Of a stretch of DNA of 20,855 nt, positions 6,764-14,099 are shown piece after piece. The notes below the pieces were generated by a model, which saw only the letters and a program-made list of their open reading frames with translations, was not told the DNA's origin and searched no databases. The stretch spans positions 1-20,855 of IMG/VR virus record IMGVR_UViG_3300005737_000054. One strand, 5' to 3'. The translations under genes were made by a program, and so were the position numbers. Within the stretch, counting starts at the first letter, position 1, and each line of letters opens with the position of its first letter. The DNA comes from a virus.

Positions 6764-8421
6764 CAGAATATCCCCCGGGAGCGACGCAAGGACCCCATCC
6801 GGAAGCCCTCACCACCATCAGCTTCAAAACTGCCTTCATCAAATCGGCTTCGATTGGGTGTCACCGGCTCATAGCCGAACTCGCGCCACATCATCCGGCT
6901 GGCATAATAGCCAAGCGCCAGCGCGATGGCATAATCGCCGTGCCGCTTCTTGCCCTTCACGCCTTCCCTGAGTGGCGGCACCCGTGGTACGCCCCGCACC
7001 GTCTTGACCGCTCGAAGATCCGACAGGTGATCGCTATCAGCCGAGATGGACAGGACATCATCCTCAAAGGCAGCTTTCAGTGGCGGCATCTCCAGCCGGT
7101 ACCAGGTCTCTGAAAAGTGGATTGCCATGACAATGCCGGCACCTTGCGGGTCTTCGCGCAGGCCGAATTCCCGCCCCATGTCCTCGGCAACCGTCCAGCC
7201 CATGCCCGTGGCATCGAAAGCTGCCCCCACAAGCCGTGTTTGAACGGCCTTTAAAACGGCTTTTGTGATGGCCTTTTGTTCGTCGCCTGGCACATTGCGG
7301 AGCTCGAACGATAGTACCTCCCGCCGCTTCAGGTCCTTCTCGATAGCCAGCAGGCTCCCGACCGTCAGATCCGAGACCCGGGCAAAGTCGAAGCCAAAGG
7401 CATAAAGAACATCGAGCGACAGGGCATCCAGAACAGCCTTCAGCTCCTCCAGGAACGGCGCCATCAGGATGGACTGTTCCAGCTTACTCTTGTGCAGATA
7501 GTCAGGCGGCAGTTCCAGCCTGAGAATAGGCGCAGCAGAGGTCATTCGCGCTTCGATCAGCGGGGCAGCCAGCCAGGTGCCCGATCCCATGGAGGGAATG
7601 CAGAAGAGTTCCTCATCTGCGCCATCGCCATAAAAGTCGATGATGTCCTGCCGGAACTCTGCTTCCGCCTCCGGCGTCCAGGCCTGTCCCTGGACCAGGC
7701 TGATCCGCTCGAAGAGGCCTTCTTTCAGGGCATCATCCAGATCAACCCGCATATGGGCGTATTTGGAGCGCCCCGCCAGGATGTCCTGGACCTGAATGTT
7801 GAACTCGTTCTCGCTGCCATCGTGCGTCGAGCAGACCACCACCTGGCCGCCCCACATCAGGAACGCCAACGCTGCCTTGAGCAGTTCCTTCAGATTATCA
7901 ACAAAGGCCGCCTCATCGATAATCACCAGGCCCTGTTTGCCGCGAAGCGATCTTGGCGCGGACGAAAGGGCAACGATCTCAAAGCCTGAGGCAAAGCGTA
8001 TCCGGAACGCCTGAATGTGGCGGGTCTCGTCTGGAGTGTTGGGGTCGGTGTCCTCGAACAGGAATTCGTCCTGGGCGATGGCAGCCGTGGCATAGGCCCG
8101 GGCCCACATGGCGCAGGCATCAATGAACTCGCGCGTCATCTCCTGGCTGTAGGAGATATACATGGCGTCCATGCCGCCGGCAGGCTTCTCCCGGGCGGCC
8201 CTGAGCACGGCATAAGACGCAAGCCCCCAGGTCATGCCGATCCGGCGGGATTTCTCGATAAAGAGCACCTTCAGCCCGGTGCTTTCCAGAAGGCTGACAG
8301 CCCGTGACTGATAACCAAGCAGAACCTTCGGCAAGCCAACCCTTGCTGCGATGTCCTCGATGGCGGTGCTGGTCGCCCGGCGCAGCTCCTGCCATTGTTC
8401 CTTGGAGATTGGCGCGCTCAT
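6763..8421 (-). CDS. Terminase large subunit (Mu gp28-like)
   Basis: This 552-residue packaging motor has an ATPase and a nuclease domain. The Walker A-like motif is KSRRIGMTW (57-65), a form usual in phage terminases, and the Walker B with catalytic glutamate is LVIIDEAAF (165-173). A coupling motif VVVCSTHDGS lies at 194-203. The RNase H-like nuclease domain begins at FGFDFARVSDLTV (342-354, D345), and its C-terminal acidic site lies in KRHGDYAIALALGYYASR. In Mu-type phages it cuts host DNA next to the right end by headful packaging. The gene overlaps the upstream DUF3486 gene by 4 bp and the downstream portal by 1 bp. Nothing suggests inactivation. Confidence 0.93.
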   Translation of the reverse strand: MSAPISKEQWQELRRATSTAIEDIAARVGLPKVLLGYQSRAVSLLESTGLKVLFIEKSRRIGMTWGLASYAVLRAAREKPAGGMDAMYISYSQEMTREFIDACAMWARAYATAAIAQDEFLFEDTDPNTPDETRHIQAFRIRFASGFEIVALSSAPRSLRGKQGLVIIDEAAFVDNLKELLKAALAFLMWGGQVVVCSTHDGSENEFNIQVQDILAGRSKYAHMRVDLDDALKEGLFERISLVQGQAWTPEAEAEFRQDIIDFYGDGADEELFCIPSMGSGTWLAAPLIEARMTSAAPILRLELPPDYLHKSKLEQSILMAPFLEELKAVLDALSLDVLYAFGFDFARVSDLTVGSLLAIEKDLKRREVLSFELRNVPGDEQKAITKAVLKAVQTRLVGAAFDATGMGWTVAEDMGREFGLREDPQGAGIVMAIHFSETWYRLEMPPLKAAFEDDVLSISADSDHLSDLRAVKTVRGVPRVPPLREGVKGKKRHGDYAIALALGYYASRMMWREFGYEPVTPNRSRFDEGSFEADGGEGFRMGSLRRSRGIF

Positions 8422-9071
8422 TCGGAATCGCTTTCTTCGGGGTCATCTGAACCGCTTTTTTCCACTCCGAGGATCTGGCCAAGGATTGCCTGAACAGTGT
8501 CTTTCGTAAGCCCTTTGGTCCTGGCGACAATGCCAACAGCTTCTTTGGTCTTGATTGCAAAATCCTTCTCAACCTTCTGCCGCCGCTGAGTGGACACTCC
8601 TTGTGCTTGGGCTGCGGCGCGTAGCGCGTTGGCCAGATCCATTGCACCCTTGGGATCGATGCCGCTTTCACCCGCATCGGTCAGAACTTCAAACACCAGC
8701 GTCTTGATCGCTTCAGCTGCAATCAGCGTCAGATCGTCAGAGGCTTCTGCATCGAACCGCTCGGCAATGGAGCCGGCGATCTGCCGGGTCTCTTCAAGGC
8801 GCCGGGTCAGGGTGGCCAGCCTGATGGAATAGCGGTTGAAGGCTGAGAACGAGGGAAGTTTGAAGTCCAGTTCACCGTGATGAGATGCCTGTAAAGCTTC
8901 AAGCTGGGCAATGAACTCCGGGTAGATATCAACCTGGGTGCGTTCCCGATCGCGAAGCTGATTGGCTGCCCAGGCAATCACATCATCGCACTCGGCTGGC
9001 AGCTGCTCGATGGCCGACAGGCGACCGCGCCCACGTTTCGGGCTTTTTGCCTTCTTGCCCATATCAGGCAC
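8418..9071 (-). CDS. DUF3486 protein (Mu gp27-like, probable small terminase)
   Basis: The protein has 217 residues, or 214 if translation starts at the ATG at 9062 rather than the GTG at 9071. The N-terminal basic RGRGRLSAIEQLPAE (about 13-27) followed by the FSAFNRYSIRLATLTRRLEE segment (75-94) is the DUF3486 signature. The rest is helical. In Mu-like phages this gene always precedes the large terminase and is thought to be the small terminase subunit that recognises packaging DNA; the role here follows from family and position. The ATG at 9062 lies one base after the gp26-like stop and is a good alternative start. Confidence 0.85.
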   Translation of the reverse strand: MPDMGKKAKSPKRGRGRLSAIEQLPAECDDVIAWAANQLRDRERTQVDIYPEFIAQLEALQASHHGELDFKLPSFSAFNRYSIRLATLTRRLEETRQIAGSIAERFDAEASDDLTLIAAEAIKTLVFEVLTDAGESGIDPKGAMDLANALRAAAQAQGVSTQRRQKVEKDFAIKTKEAVGIVARTKGLTKDTVQAILGQILGVEKSGSDDPEESDSE

Positions 9072-9360
9072 CGATCGAAGGTTTCAGGACGCCTGCCAGG
9101 AAGGCTCGGCGCTCCACGTGATCCAGCCCGGAGCGCATAAGCTCTGCAACAAGGACAGAGCCTGCCTCCGTCAGTTTGACCGCCAGGAGATCCTCGAGCT
9201 GGCGCAGCTGGGTGCGGATGTAGTCCCGGCTCTTGGAATGGCCGAAGGTCTCCAGCACATGGGAGAGCATGGTTTCATTGAGACGGTGATCAGCTTCCTT
9301 GGCCAGAGCCTTCAGGATGATCAGGCGGCAATCGGCAGCAGCATGTTCTGCGTAGCTCAT
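9064..9360 (-). CDS. Mu gp26-like winged-helix protein
   Basis: At 98 residues this is a compact, mostly helical protein. ADCRLIILKALAKEADHRLNETMLSHVLETFGHSKSRDYIRTQLRQLEDL (about 9-58) has the pattern of a winged helix, with a recognition segment near SRDYIRTQLRQL. It matches the small protein found between the DUF2730 and DUF3486 genes in many Mu-like prophages. Function is unknown; a role in packaging or in late gene expression is possible. It sits between DUF2730 (stop 9362) and the overlapping DUF3486 start. Confidence 0.65.
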   Translation of the reverse strand: MSYAEHAAADCRLIILKALAKEADHRLNETMLSHVLETFGHSKSRDYIRTQLRQLEDLLAVKLTEAGSVLVAELMRSGLDHVERRAFLAGVLKPSIGA

Positions 9361-9361
9361 G

Positions 9362-9688
9362 TCAGTCGCCCTCCTTCAGCAGGAAACCTTCAACCCTTCG
9401 CACCGTGCGCGAAATGCCGTTGAGGCTCTCATCCAGGCGGCCAATCGTGCCGCGCAATTCTGCAATTGAGAGCTTCAGGTCGTTGACATCATCCTTGCCG
9501 GGCAAGTGTTTCAGTTCACCCTCGACCGCTTGAACCCGGCGATCATGATCGATCAGCTTCTCATCAACGATCTTCAGATGTTCTGCATTCACCTTGGCCT
9601 TCGAGGTGATCCACGAATGCACGAGCGCGCCGATCGACAGCAAAACCGCCAGCAGACTGGCCCAGTCCTTGAAAGTCTCGGGAAGCAT
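9362..9688 (-). CDS. DUF2730 membrane/coiled-coil protein
   Basis: The 108-residue protein has one N-terminal membrane helix (about residues 8-28, WASLLAVLLSIGALVHSWITS) followed by a long charged coiled coil (32-104). This is the DUF2730 layout, as in Mu gp25-type proteins. Its place immediately after the holin and lysozyme suggests a part in lysis, for instance as an inner-membrane component or a spanin-like helper, but no second lipoprotein spanin was found. The start ATG at 9688 overlaps the holin stop. Confidence 0.75.
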   Translation of the reverse strand: MLPETFKDWASLLAVLLSIGALVHSWITSKAKVNAEHLKIVDEKLIDHDRRVQAVEGELKHLPGKDDVNDLKLSIAELRGTIGRLDESLNGISRTVRRVEGFLLKEGD

Positions 9689-10221
9689 CAGGCCCCTCCG
9701 GACGTCTTCTCGTCCGACCGCCGCCAGACGTAGACCCCGACCACACCGGCCCAGGTTCCAAGCACCGTGCCCAAAAACCCATAGGCGACGGACGCATTGG
9801 CAATGGTCTGAACGTCGCCCTTCAGCATGAGAATGCAGAAGGACAAAACCAGAGCCAGACAGCTGAGCGCAAACAGGATGCCGTTCAGCGGTCGCCAGAT
9901 CCGGGTCAGCATCGATGGACTGGCTCGGTCGCCTGCCATCAGCTGCTGATAGGATTGCGTGGCCTCGGAAGCTGCCCGGGCAATGGGGCCGAGATCTTGC
10001 TCGACCGCCTGAAACGCCTCAGACACGACCTCGGGAGCGCTTTCATACCTCGCTGCAATTGCCTCCTCCGTCGGCTCGACCCCAAGCGTGTCGGCCACCT
10101 GCCGGATCGCGGCCTCTGCGACATCAGCTGCAATCGTTCCAGCTCGTCCTCCATGCTGTCGCAGGATTTTAGAAAGGGCACTCGCCCCCACATCAAGAGC
10201 AATCACGGCCAATGGAGTCAC
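9688..10221 (-). CDS. Holin, 3TM GTA type
   Basis: The 177-residue protein has a soluble helical N-terminal half and two clear membrane helices near 112-133 (LNGILFALSCLALVLSF core) and 144-166 (VAYGFLGTVLGTWAGVVGVYV), followed by a basic tail. This matches the holin family of three-TM proteins known from alphaproteobacterial gene transfer agents; only two helices are obvious by eye, and the hydrophobic N-terminus (LAVIALDVGASALSKIL) may be the third. It would permeabilise the inner membrane and release or activate the lysozyme. The start is GTG at 10221, overlapping the lysozyme stop as GTGA. Confidence 0.75.
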   Translation of the reverse strand: MTPLAVIALDVGASALSKILRQHGGRAGTIAADVAEAAIRQVADTLGVEPTEEAIAARYESAPEVVSEAFQAVEQDLGPIARAASEATQSYQQLMAGDRASPSMLTRIWRPLNGILFALSCLALVLSFCILMLKGDVQTIANASVAYGFLGTVLGTWAGVVGVYVWRRSDEKTSGGA

Positions 10222-11198
10222 AGTGACCTCCCAAGAGATTTGACTGCAATTGCAAGCTCATCCCGGTACTGCCAGGCGAAGTACCCAAGGACTGCAACGG
10301 TCAGGGCAAGCCCCCCATAGAGGATAACATCACCGTAGCCCGAGGCATCAGCGGCTTTATCAGCCGCCCCCCCGCCTGCAACGGCCCCGCCCCCGGCTCC
10401 GGTTGTCTGGACCTTGGTCTTTAGATCGACCACTCGCTGGATCTGAGCAAGGGTTGCCCGGCCGAGGATACCGTCATTGGACAGCTGCGGATGCTGGCTC
10501 TGGAAGATGAGAACCGCCTGCCGAACCGCCAGAGCATCACCCCGGTGGCCGGGTGTCAGAACCTTCAGCTGCTCCAGCCAAATCAGGCCCTGTAGATGGT
10601 CGTCGGGACGCAATCGCCAGGTTGGCAGCGATCGGGAAATATCGCGCGTGGTCATGGAGGCAGGCGCCTGGACCCAGTCAGGCCAGGAATTGCGCTCCAG
10701 AATGGCTGCGCCTTCCTTGCGCCGGCGCACCAGACCTGGGAGCTTCCGGCCTTTCGATGTCTGGGCGGTAACACGGTATTTGGCAGCCGCGCCCTTGATA
10801 TCTCCGGCAAGCAATAGACGGAACCAGGACCACTTCAGAGCACCGGCTCCGCAATTGTAAGCCATATCGATCGCGGCAGAAGCGCCGTGCAGGGAAACCT
10901 TGCTGGTGGAGCTTTTTAAGGCAGCGATGACCGGCGGTGCATAATCCTCGTCAATCAGCTTGCCCAGCAGCATGATCGCATCGCTCTCGGTGATCACATC
11001 GCCAGCGCGCATCTTGCGGCGATACCTGGCCATCCACCAGTCGCGGAAGATCTTTGAGCCCCAGGTAAATCCAAATCCGATCGTCGGCGTTCCGGTTGGA
11101 TCCCGGTACCAACGCAGGACAGCACCTTCGTTGCCCCCGGTCCAGGGAATAAGGCGCGGATCATAAAATGAAGATTTGAGATCAGAAGTCACATCCAT
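10218..11198 (-). CDS. GH24 phage lysozyme with PG-binding domain and C-terminal TM
   Basis: This 326-residue endolysin cleaves peptidoglycan glycan strands. Residues E24, D33 and T39 (in NEGAVLRWYRD and PTGTPTIGFG) repeat exactly the E11/D20/T26 spacing of T4 lysozyme, so the GH24 active site is intact. A peptidoglycan-binding domain follows (about 205-257, DGILGRATLAQIQ), then a Gly/Ala-rich linker (268-286) and a single membrane helix (290-309, VILYGGLALTVAVLGYFAW). There is no N-terminal signal peptide, so the enzyme is likely to be tethered by its tail until the holin acts. The start at 11198 is well supported by AGGAGA a few bases upstream. It is the first gene after the Mor-like regulator and heads the late-type cluster. 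Confidence 0.9.
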   Translation of the reverse strand: MDVTSDLKSSFYDPRLIPWTGGNEGAVLRWYRDPTGTPTIGFGFTWGSKIFRDWWMARYRRKMRAGDVITESDAIMLLGKLIDEDYAPPVIAALKSSTSKVSLHGASAAIDMAYNCGAGALKWSWFRLLLAGDIKGAAAKYRVTAQTSKGRKLPGLVRRRKEGAAILERNSWPDWVQAPASMTTRDISRSLPTWRLRPDDHLQGLIWLEQLKVLTPGHRGDALAVRQAVLIFQSQHPQLSNDGILGRATLAQIQRVVDLKTKVQTTGAGGGAVAGGGAADKAADASGYGDVILYGGLALTVAVLGYFAWQYRDELAIAVKSLGRSL

Positions 11199-11302
11199 GT
11201 CTCCTGGCTTTGAGCAAAAGCGTGAAGTCGGAAACAGGATGGCGTTTATCGGGAGGCAGGCTCACCCACGCCGGTACACTGGTGTTGCGTTGGGGCGTAG
11301 CC
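11199..11302 (-). promoter_or_regulatory. Candidate middle/late promoter region before the lysozyme
   Basis: This 104-bp gap is one of the few in the leftward operon and lies exactly between the Mor-like activator and the lysozyme gene. In Mu, Mor and C act on promoters placed downstream of their own genes, so this is the natural place for an activated promoter. I see no strong -35/-10 pair, as would be expected for an activator-dependent promoter, and cannot define the operator by eye. The lysozyme ribosome site AGGAGA lies at its left end. Confidence 0.4.
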
Positions 11303-11647
11303 TTAAAACAAGGAGAGCTGGTTCTTCTCAGAGGAACCTGACAACCAGCGGCGGACCGTCGTCTGGTCCACGTGGAGCTGGCGGGCAATCGCCGCCTTTG
11401 AAAGGCCCTTGCTCATGAGCACTTCGGCAATCCATGGCTTGGGAATTGGAACCCGCACGTAGCCATGGCCGAGCGCCTTGGCAAGGATGGCCGCTTTTTC
11501 GGCACCGGTCAATTCAAGCACCATCGAGCTGCGTGGCCGATCGCTGAAGTAGATCTCCGATCCGCCAAATGCCAGGAAGAAATCCACCGCAAGCTCTTGC
11601 CCGAGGACCTCGATATAGGTGGCTATATGGGCGGGACATCTGTTCAT
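11303..11647 (-). CDS. Mor-like middle transcription activator
   Basis: The protein has 114 residues. The N-terminal half, IATYIEVLGQELAVDFFLAFGGSEIYF (about 8-34), matches the dimerisation region of Mor/C activators of Mu (the GG-x-x-I/L-Y segment). The C-terminal half carries a classic HTH (SKAAIARQLHVDQTTVRRWL, 83-102). It would switch on the lysis and head genes that follow. It starts with ATG at 11647, overlapping the GemA stop. Unusually, it ends in QLSLF, a match to the consensus bacterial beta-clamp-binding pentapeptide. Mor of Mu is slightly longer, and I am not aware of a clamp motif there. Confidence 0.8.
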   Translation of the reverse strand: MNRCPAHIATYIEVLGQELAVDFFLAFGGSEIYFSDRPRSSMVLELTGAEKAAILAKALGHGYVRVPIPKPWIAEVLMSKGLSKAAIARQLHVDQTTVRRWLSGSSEKNQLSLF

Positions 11648-12273
11648 TTGATGGAGGTCCGCAGCAATCGGCCAAGGTCGTTCTGGAGATCAATCCACTC
11701 ACTGCCTGAAAGACTTCCAGGCATGTCCTTGCCAGTGCGCTCTATGAGATAGCTGGAAAGGTTTGCGGTTGGTGCGCGGTCCCGCTTGACGAGCTCTGAC
11801 CAGGCATGCAGGCAGACCTGAAACCGGAAATCATTGTAGGCAGGCGGCAGTCTTTGATCCTTGCGGAATAGCCCGTCATTTCTCGTCGATCGGCGGATCC
11901 AGATCTTCAGCGCGTCAATCGCCTTTTCAGCATCTTCGCCATGCCGCAGGAACCGGTGATGATCAAGCCCGGTCTGGCGCTTCAGGAAGGCCATCATCGC
12001 CTTGTCTGAGCGGTTCTTGATTACACCCAGATTATAGCCGGCGATCCAGAGAGCCTGAAGCTTGCGGGCGTAGGGACCCGCGGCCCGCGTCGTTGTCGCT
12101 TCACTCGTTTTTGGAAGAAGGCGGTCCAGCGCGCTGATAACTTTAAGATGTTCCCCAGCAGAAAGACCTTTGGCAGAGCGCGCACCGGCCTCACGCTCCA
12201 GTAAATCACGATAGCTGTCATCATCGAGCCCGGCCTGTCTTTTCAGCACATGGATTTTGGCAAGAAGCTTCAT
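11644..12273 (-). CDS. GemA-like protein (DUF1018, Mu gp16)
   Basis: The family is recognised from LLAKIHVLKRQAGLDDDSYRDLLE near the N-terminus, KLQALWIAGYNLGVI (about 70-85) and the FLKRQTGLDHHRFL block (95-110). Mu GemA changes host gene expression and DNA supercoiling during development. I prefer the ATG at 12273, with AAGGA about 9 bases upstream; a TTG at 12282 adds three residues but has no spacing to that site. The C-terminal half (DFRFQVCLHAWSELVKRD onward) extends past the typical DUF1018 domain and may be specific to this phage group. It is coupled to the Mor-like gene by ATGA. Confidence 0.85.
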   Translation of the reverse strand: MKLLAKIHVLKRQAGLDDDSYRDLLEREAGARSAKGLSAGEHLKVISALDRLLPKTSEATTTRAAGPYARKLQALWIAGYNLGVIKNRSDKAMMAFLKRQTGLDHHRFLRHGEDAEKAIDALKIWIRRSTRNDGLFRKDQRLPPAYNDFRFQVCLHAWSELVKRDRAPTANLSSYLIERTGKDMPGSLSGSEWIDLQNDLGRLLRTSIK

Positions 12274-12278
12274 GACAC

Positions 12279-12557
12279 TCAATCCTTGTAGGGACGCCGA
12301 TTGGGCAAACTGCCGCCAACAGCCCCTGCATCTCCCAAGGCTTTGATCTGACGCAGTGACGTTTCCGGTTTCTGGCCTGCCTCCAGTTCGAGCCTGAGCA
12401 GCTCATTGGTGGCGTCCTGAAGAGCCCTCGTCAGGCCGGACAAGCGATGCAGGCGGTATTTCCGTTTTTCAGCCTCGCGCAACAGCCGGTCTCGGCGTTC
12501 GCGCAAAGCGTTTTTGTCTCCCAACTCGAACCGATCCGGGTTGGCGAGCCGGGGCAT
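12279..12557 (-). CDS. Small coiled-coil protein of unknown function
   Basis: The 92-residue protein has a highly charged helical stretch (about 13-65, from KNALRERRDRLLREAEKRK to NELLRLELEAG) that suggests a coiled coil, followed by a disordered basic tail. No family is recognised. It is embedded in the early operon: its ATG is one base after the stop of the upstream gene, and its own stop overlaps the alternative GemA start. Such position-conserved small genes are common in the early regions of Mu-like phages. Confidence 0.6.
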   Translation of the reverse strand: MPRLANPDRFELGDKNALRERRDRLLREAEKRKYRLHRLSGLTRALQDATNELLRLELEAGQKPETSLRQIKALGDAGAVGGSLPNRRPYKD

Positions 12558-12558
12558 G

Positions 12559-12786
12559 TCACGCGTCCTGATTTCTGGCGTCGCGTGCGTCCATTCGGTC
12601 GATCAGCGCCAGAACCTCATCCGTCCGGCCTTCGGCCACCAAGGCGGCAGGTTCCTGATTTTCGAGCTCCGGATGAGGCAGATTGAACCACTCCATTGCC
12701 TTCTCCGGGCTGAAGTGCTGCTCGAGGCGTTGTCCCACCGCCCGAACATGGTTCCAAAAGAGCGATCCGTCGTCATGTTCAGTCAT
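12559..12786 (-). CDS. Xre/MbcA/ParS toxin-binding-domain protein (DUF2384-like)
   Basis: At 75 residues the protein consists almost only of the pattern AMEWFNLPHPELENQEPAALVAEGRTDEVLALIDRMDA (about 30-68), which matches the C-terminal domain of Xre/MbcA/ParS antitoxins (W-x-x-x-P-x-P-x-L and P-x-x-L-V/L plus the final helix). The DNA-binding part of such antitoxins is missing, and no RES-domain toxin lies nearby. It may act as a stand-alone decoy or anti-toxin carried by the phage; this is inference. It starts 33 bp after the DUF3164 stop. Confidence 0.6.
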   Translation of the reverse strand: MTEHDDGSLFWNHVRAVGQRLEQHFSPEKAMEWFNLPHPELENQEPAALVAEGRTDEVLALIDRMDARDARNQDA

Positions 12787-12819
12787 TGCTGTTATCCTCC
12801 AGTTTCACATCGATCGGGC

Positions 12820-13461
12820 TCAAGCTACCTTTGCCAGGTCAATCGAGATGGCTTCCCATTTTCCGTCCGGTGTCTCTCTCTTGTGGAAGCGGACATAGGT
12901 TTTCGATCCGGTGATGCGCATTGCATCGCGAATGGCTTCCATTGCCTTTATCCAGCGTTCATCCTCAATCTCCAGGCGCAGCAGCATGAAGATCTCTGAC
13001 CGGTTGATCTGACCTTCTCGATCGGTGTTGAACGCCCGTGTGACAATCGCCCGAATTTCGACCGGGCTGTCAGCCGACCATTCGTTCAGGCATTCGTCAA
13101 TCAAGCCCTTCGCGATCTGGAGCTGTGGCCCAAAGTCGATGAAATCCGCCACCTGAACGCTAACCTTCAAACAGCCATCAAAGCTCTGATAGGTTCGGTT
13201 TCCCTTCTTTCCACCGCGGTTCTGTCCATAGTCCTGGGCAAGAAGGGCGTCGAACTCTCCAAGGTCCGTGAACGTATGGCCTCGGAACCTTGCGATCTGC
13301 GCGGACAAGTCTTCGGCAAAACCGATGATTTTACGCACCATCTCGTCTTCCAGCTTGTCGGCAGGCTTGACCAGTTCGAGCGGCACCAGGTTGCTCTTGG
13401 CATCGCTCATGTAAGGCTTTCCCTCGACAAGCACGGTACCGTCGCCTTTTATCTCTTCCAT
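12820..13461 (-). CDS. DUF3164 protein
   Basis: This 213-residue protein is a DUF3164 member, a family spread through the early regions of Mu-like phages. Signatures are the N-terminal YMSDAKSNLVPLELV (17-31), the central FDALLAQDYGQNRGGKKGNRTYQSFDG (about 69-95) and CLKVSVQVADFIDFGPQL (96-113), and the C-terminal helical segment with RTFV/YVRFHKRE-like residues (YVRFHKRETPDGKWEAI). Its biochemical role is unknown. The ATG at 13461 is 3 bp after the SANT-like gene. Confidence 0.85.
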   Translation of the reverse strand: MEEIKGDGTVLVEGKPYMSDAKSNLVPLELVKPADKLEDEMVRKIIGFAEDLSAQIARFRGHTFTDLGEFDALLAQDYGQNRGGKKGNRTYQSFDGCLKVSVQVADFIDFGPQLQIAKGLIDECLNEWSADSPVEIRAIVTRAFNTDREGQINRSEIFMLLRLEIEDERWIKAMEAIRDAMRITGSKTYVRFHKRETPDGKWEAISIDLAKVA

Positions 13462-13464
13462 GGG

Positions 13465-13848
13465 TCAAACCTCCAGTGAAGCAATGCGTGCACGGCGATC
13501 GGGATCAGGATCGCCCATCAGCTGGGCCGTGACATCGGGACCTGCGGAGACCCGAATATGGGAAACAGGCGTTGTTGCGCGGTAACGACTGGAGCCGATG
13601 GCTCTCCCCGCCTCAGGATCAATCCGATCCGTTTCCTCAACTGGCGCGGCCGTTCGGCGGCGAAGCAGTGTCGATGGCCCTTGCCCGAGCTTTCGCACAG
13701 CGCGCCAGCTTTCGATCATTCCGATGGCTTCACCGCGCGTGCAGTTCAGCTTGTGCGCAATGAGCTCGAAGTCCTTGCCCATCGCATGGAGACCGATCAG
13801 CAAGGCCAGATCGGTTTCAGTCCACGACTTAATGACACGCCCGCTCAT
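13465..13848 (-). CDS. SANT/Myb-like small DNA-binding protein
   Basis: The first 50 of 127 residues form a three-helix pattern, WTETDLALLIGLHAMGKDFELIAHKL followed by CTRGEAIGMIESWR, typical of SANT/Myb-like DNA-binding domains in phage regulators. The C-terminal half is probably disordered (RRRTAAPVEETDRIDPEAG). It starts with ATGA overlap on the preceding small gene and ends 3 bp before DUF3164. It may control early gene expression or bind phage DNA; the target is unknown. Confidence 0.6.
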   Translation of the reverse strand: MSGRVIKSWTETDLALLIGLHAMGKDFELIAHKLNCTRGEAIGMIESWRAVRKLGQGPSTLLRRRTAAPVEETDRIDPEAGRAIGSSRYRATTPVSHIRVSAGPDVTAQLMGDPDPDRRARIASLEV

Positions 13849-14099
13849 GCTGCGCCCTCCGGTTTACGGCTCGGCACAGGACGCTTTGCCACCGGAAACA
13901 GCGCGATCTTTTCATCGCTCAAGTCGATCATGATCGGGCGAACGGCTACGGTCGCAGCTTCCAGGTGAGCAGCTTGGTCAGCGCCTGCCTGGATCCTTTC
14001 GGCAAGAAGCATCAGACTTCGTTTCAAATCCTCGGCGCTGTCACTTTCCAAGGATAGGAAAGCCATCCTGGCCAGGGACGTGAGATCTTGGCTAAGCAT
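13845..14099 (-). CDS. Hypothetical early protein
   Basis: The 84-residue product has a helical N-terminal half (LTSLARMAFLSLESDSAEDLKRSLMLLAERIQAGADQAAHLEA) and a basic, proline-rich tail. No domain is recognised. The evidence for a real gene is its coupling on both sides: the ATG at 14099 overlaps the upstream stop and its own stop overlaps the next ATG. Confidence 0.6.
   Translation of the reverse strand: MLSQDLTSLARMAFLSLESDSAEDLKRSLMLLAERIQAGADQAAHLEAATVAVRPIMIDLSDEKIALFPVAKRPVPSRKPEGAA

Noticed and set aside
5579-6874. Long plus-strand frame (431 codons) opposite the portal and terminase genes
   Set aside because: The minus-strand frames there match DUF935 and terminase families; the plus frame is a GC-rich antisense shadow with no recognisable protein pattern.
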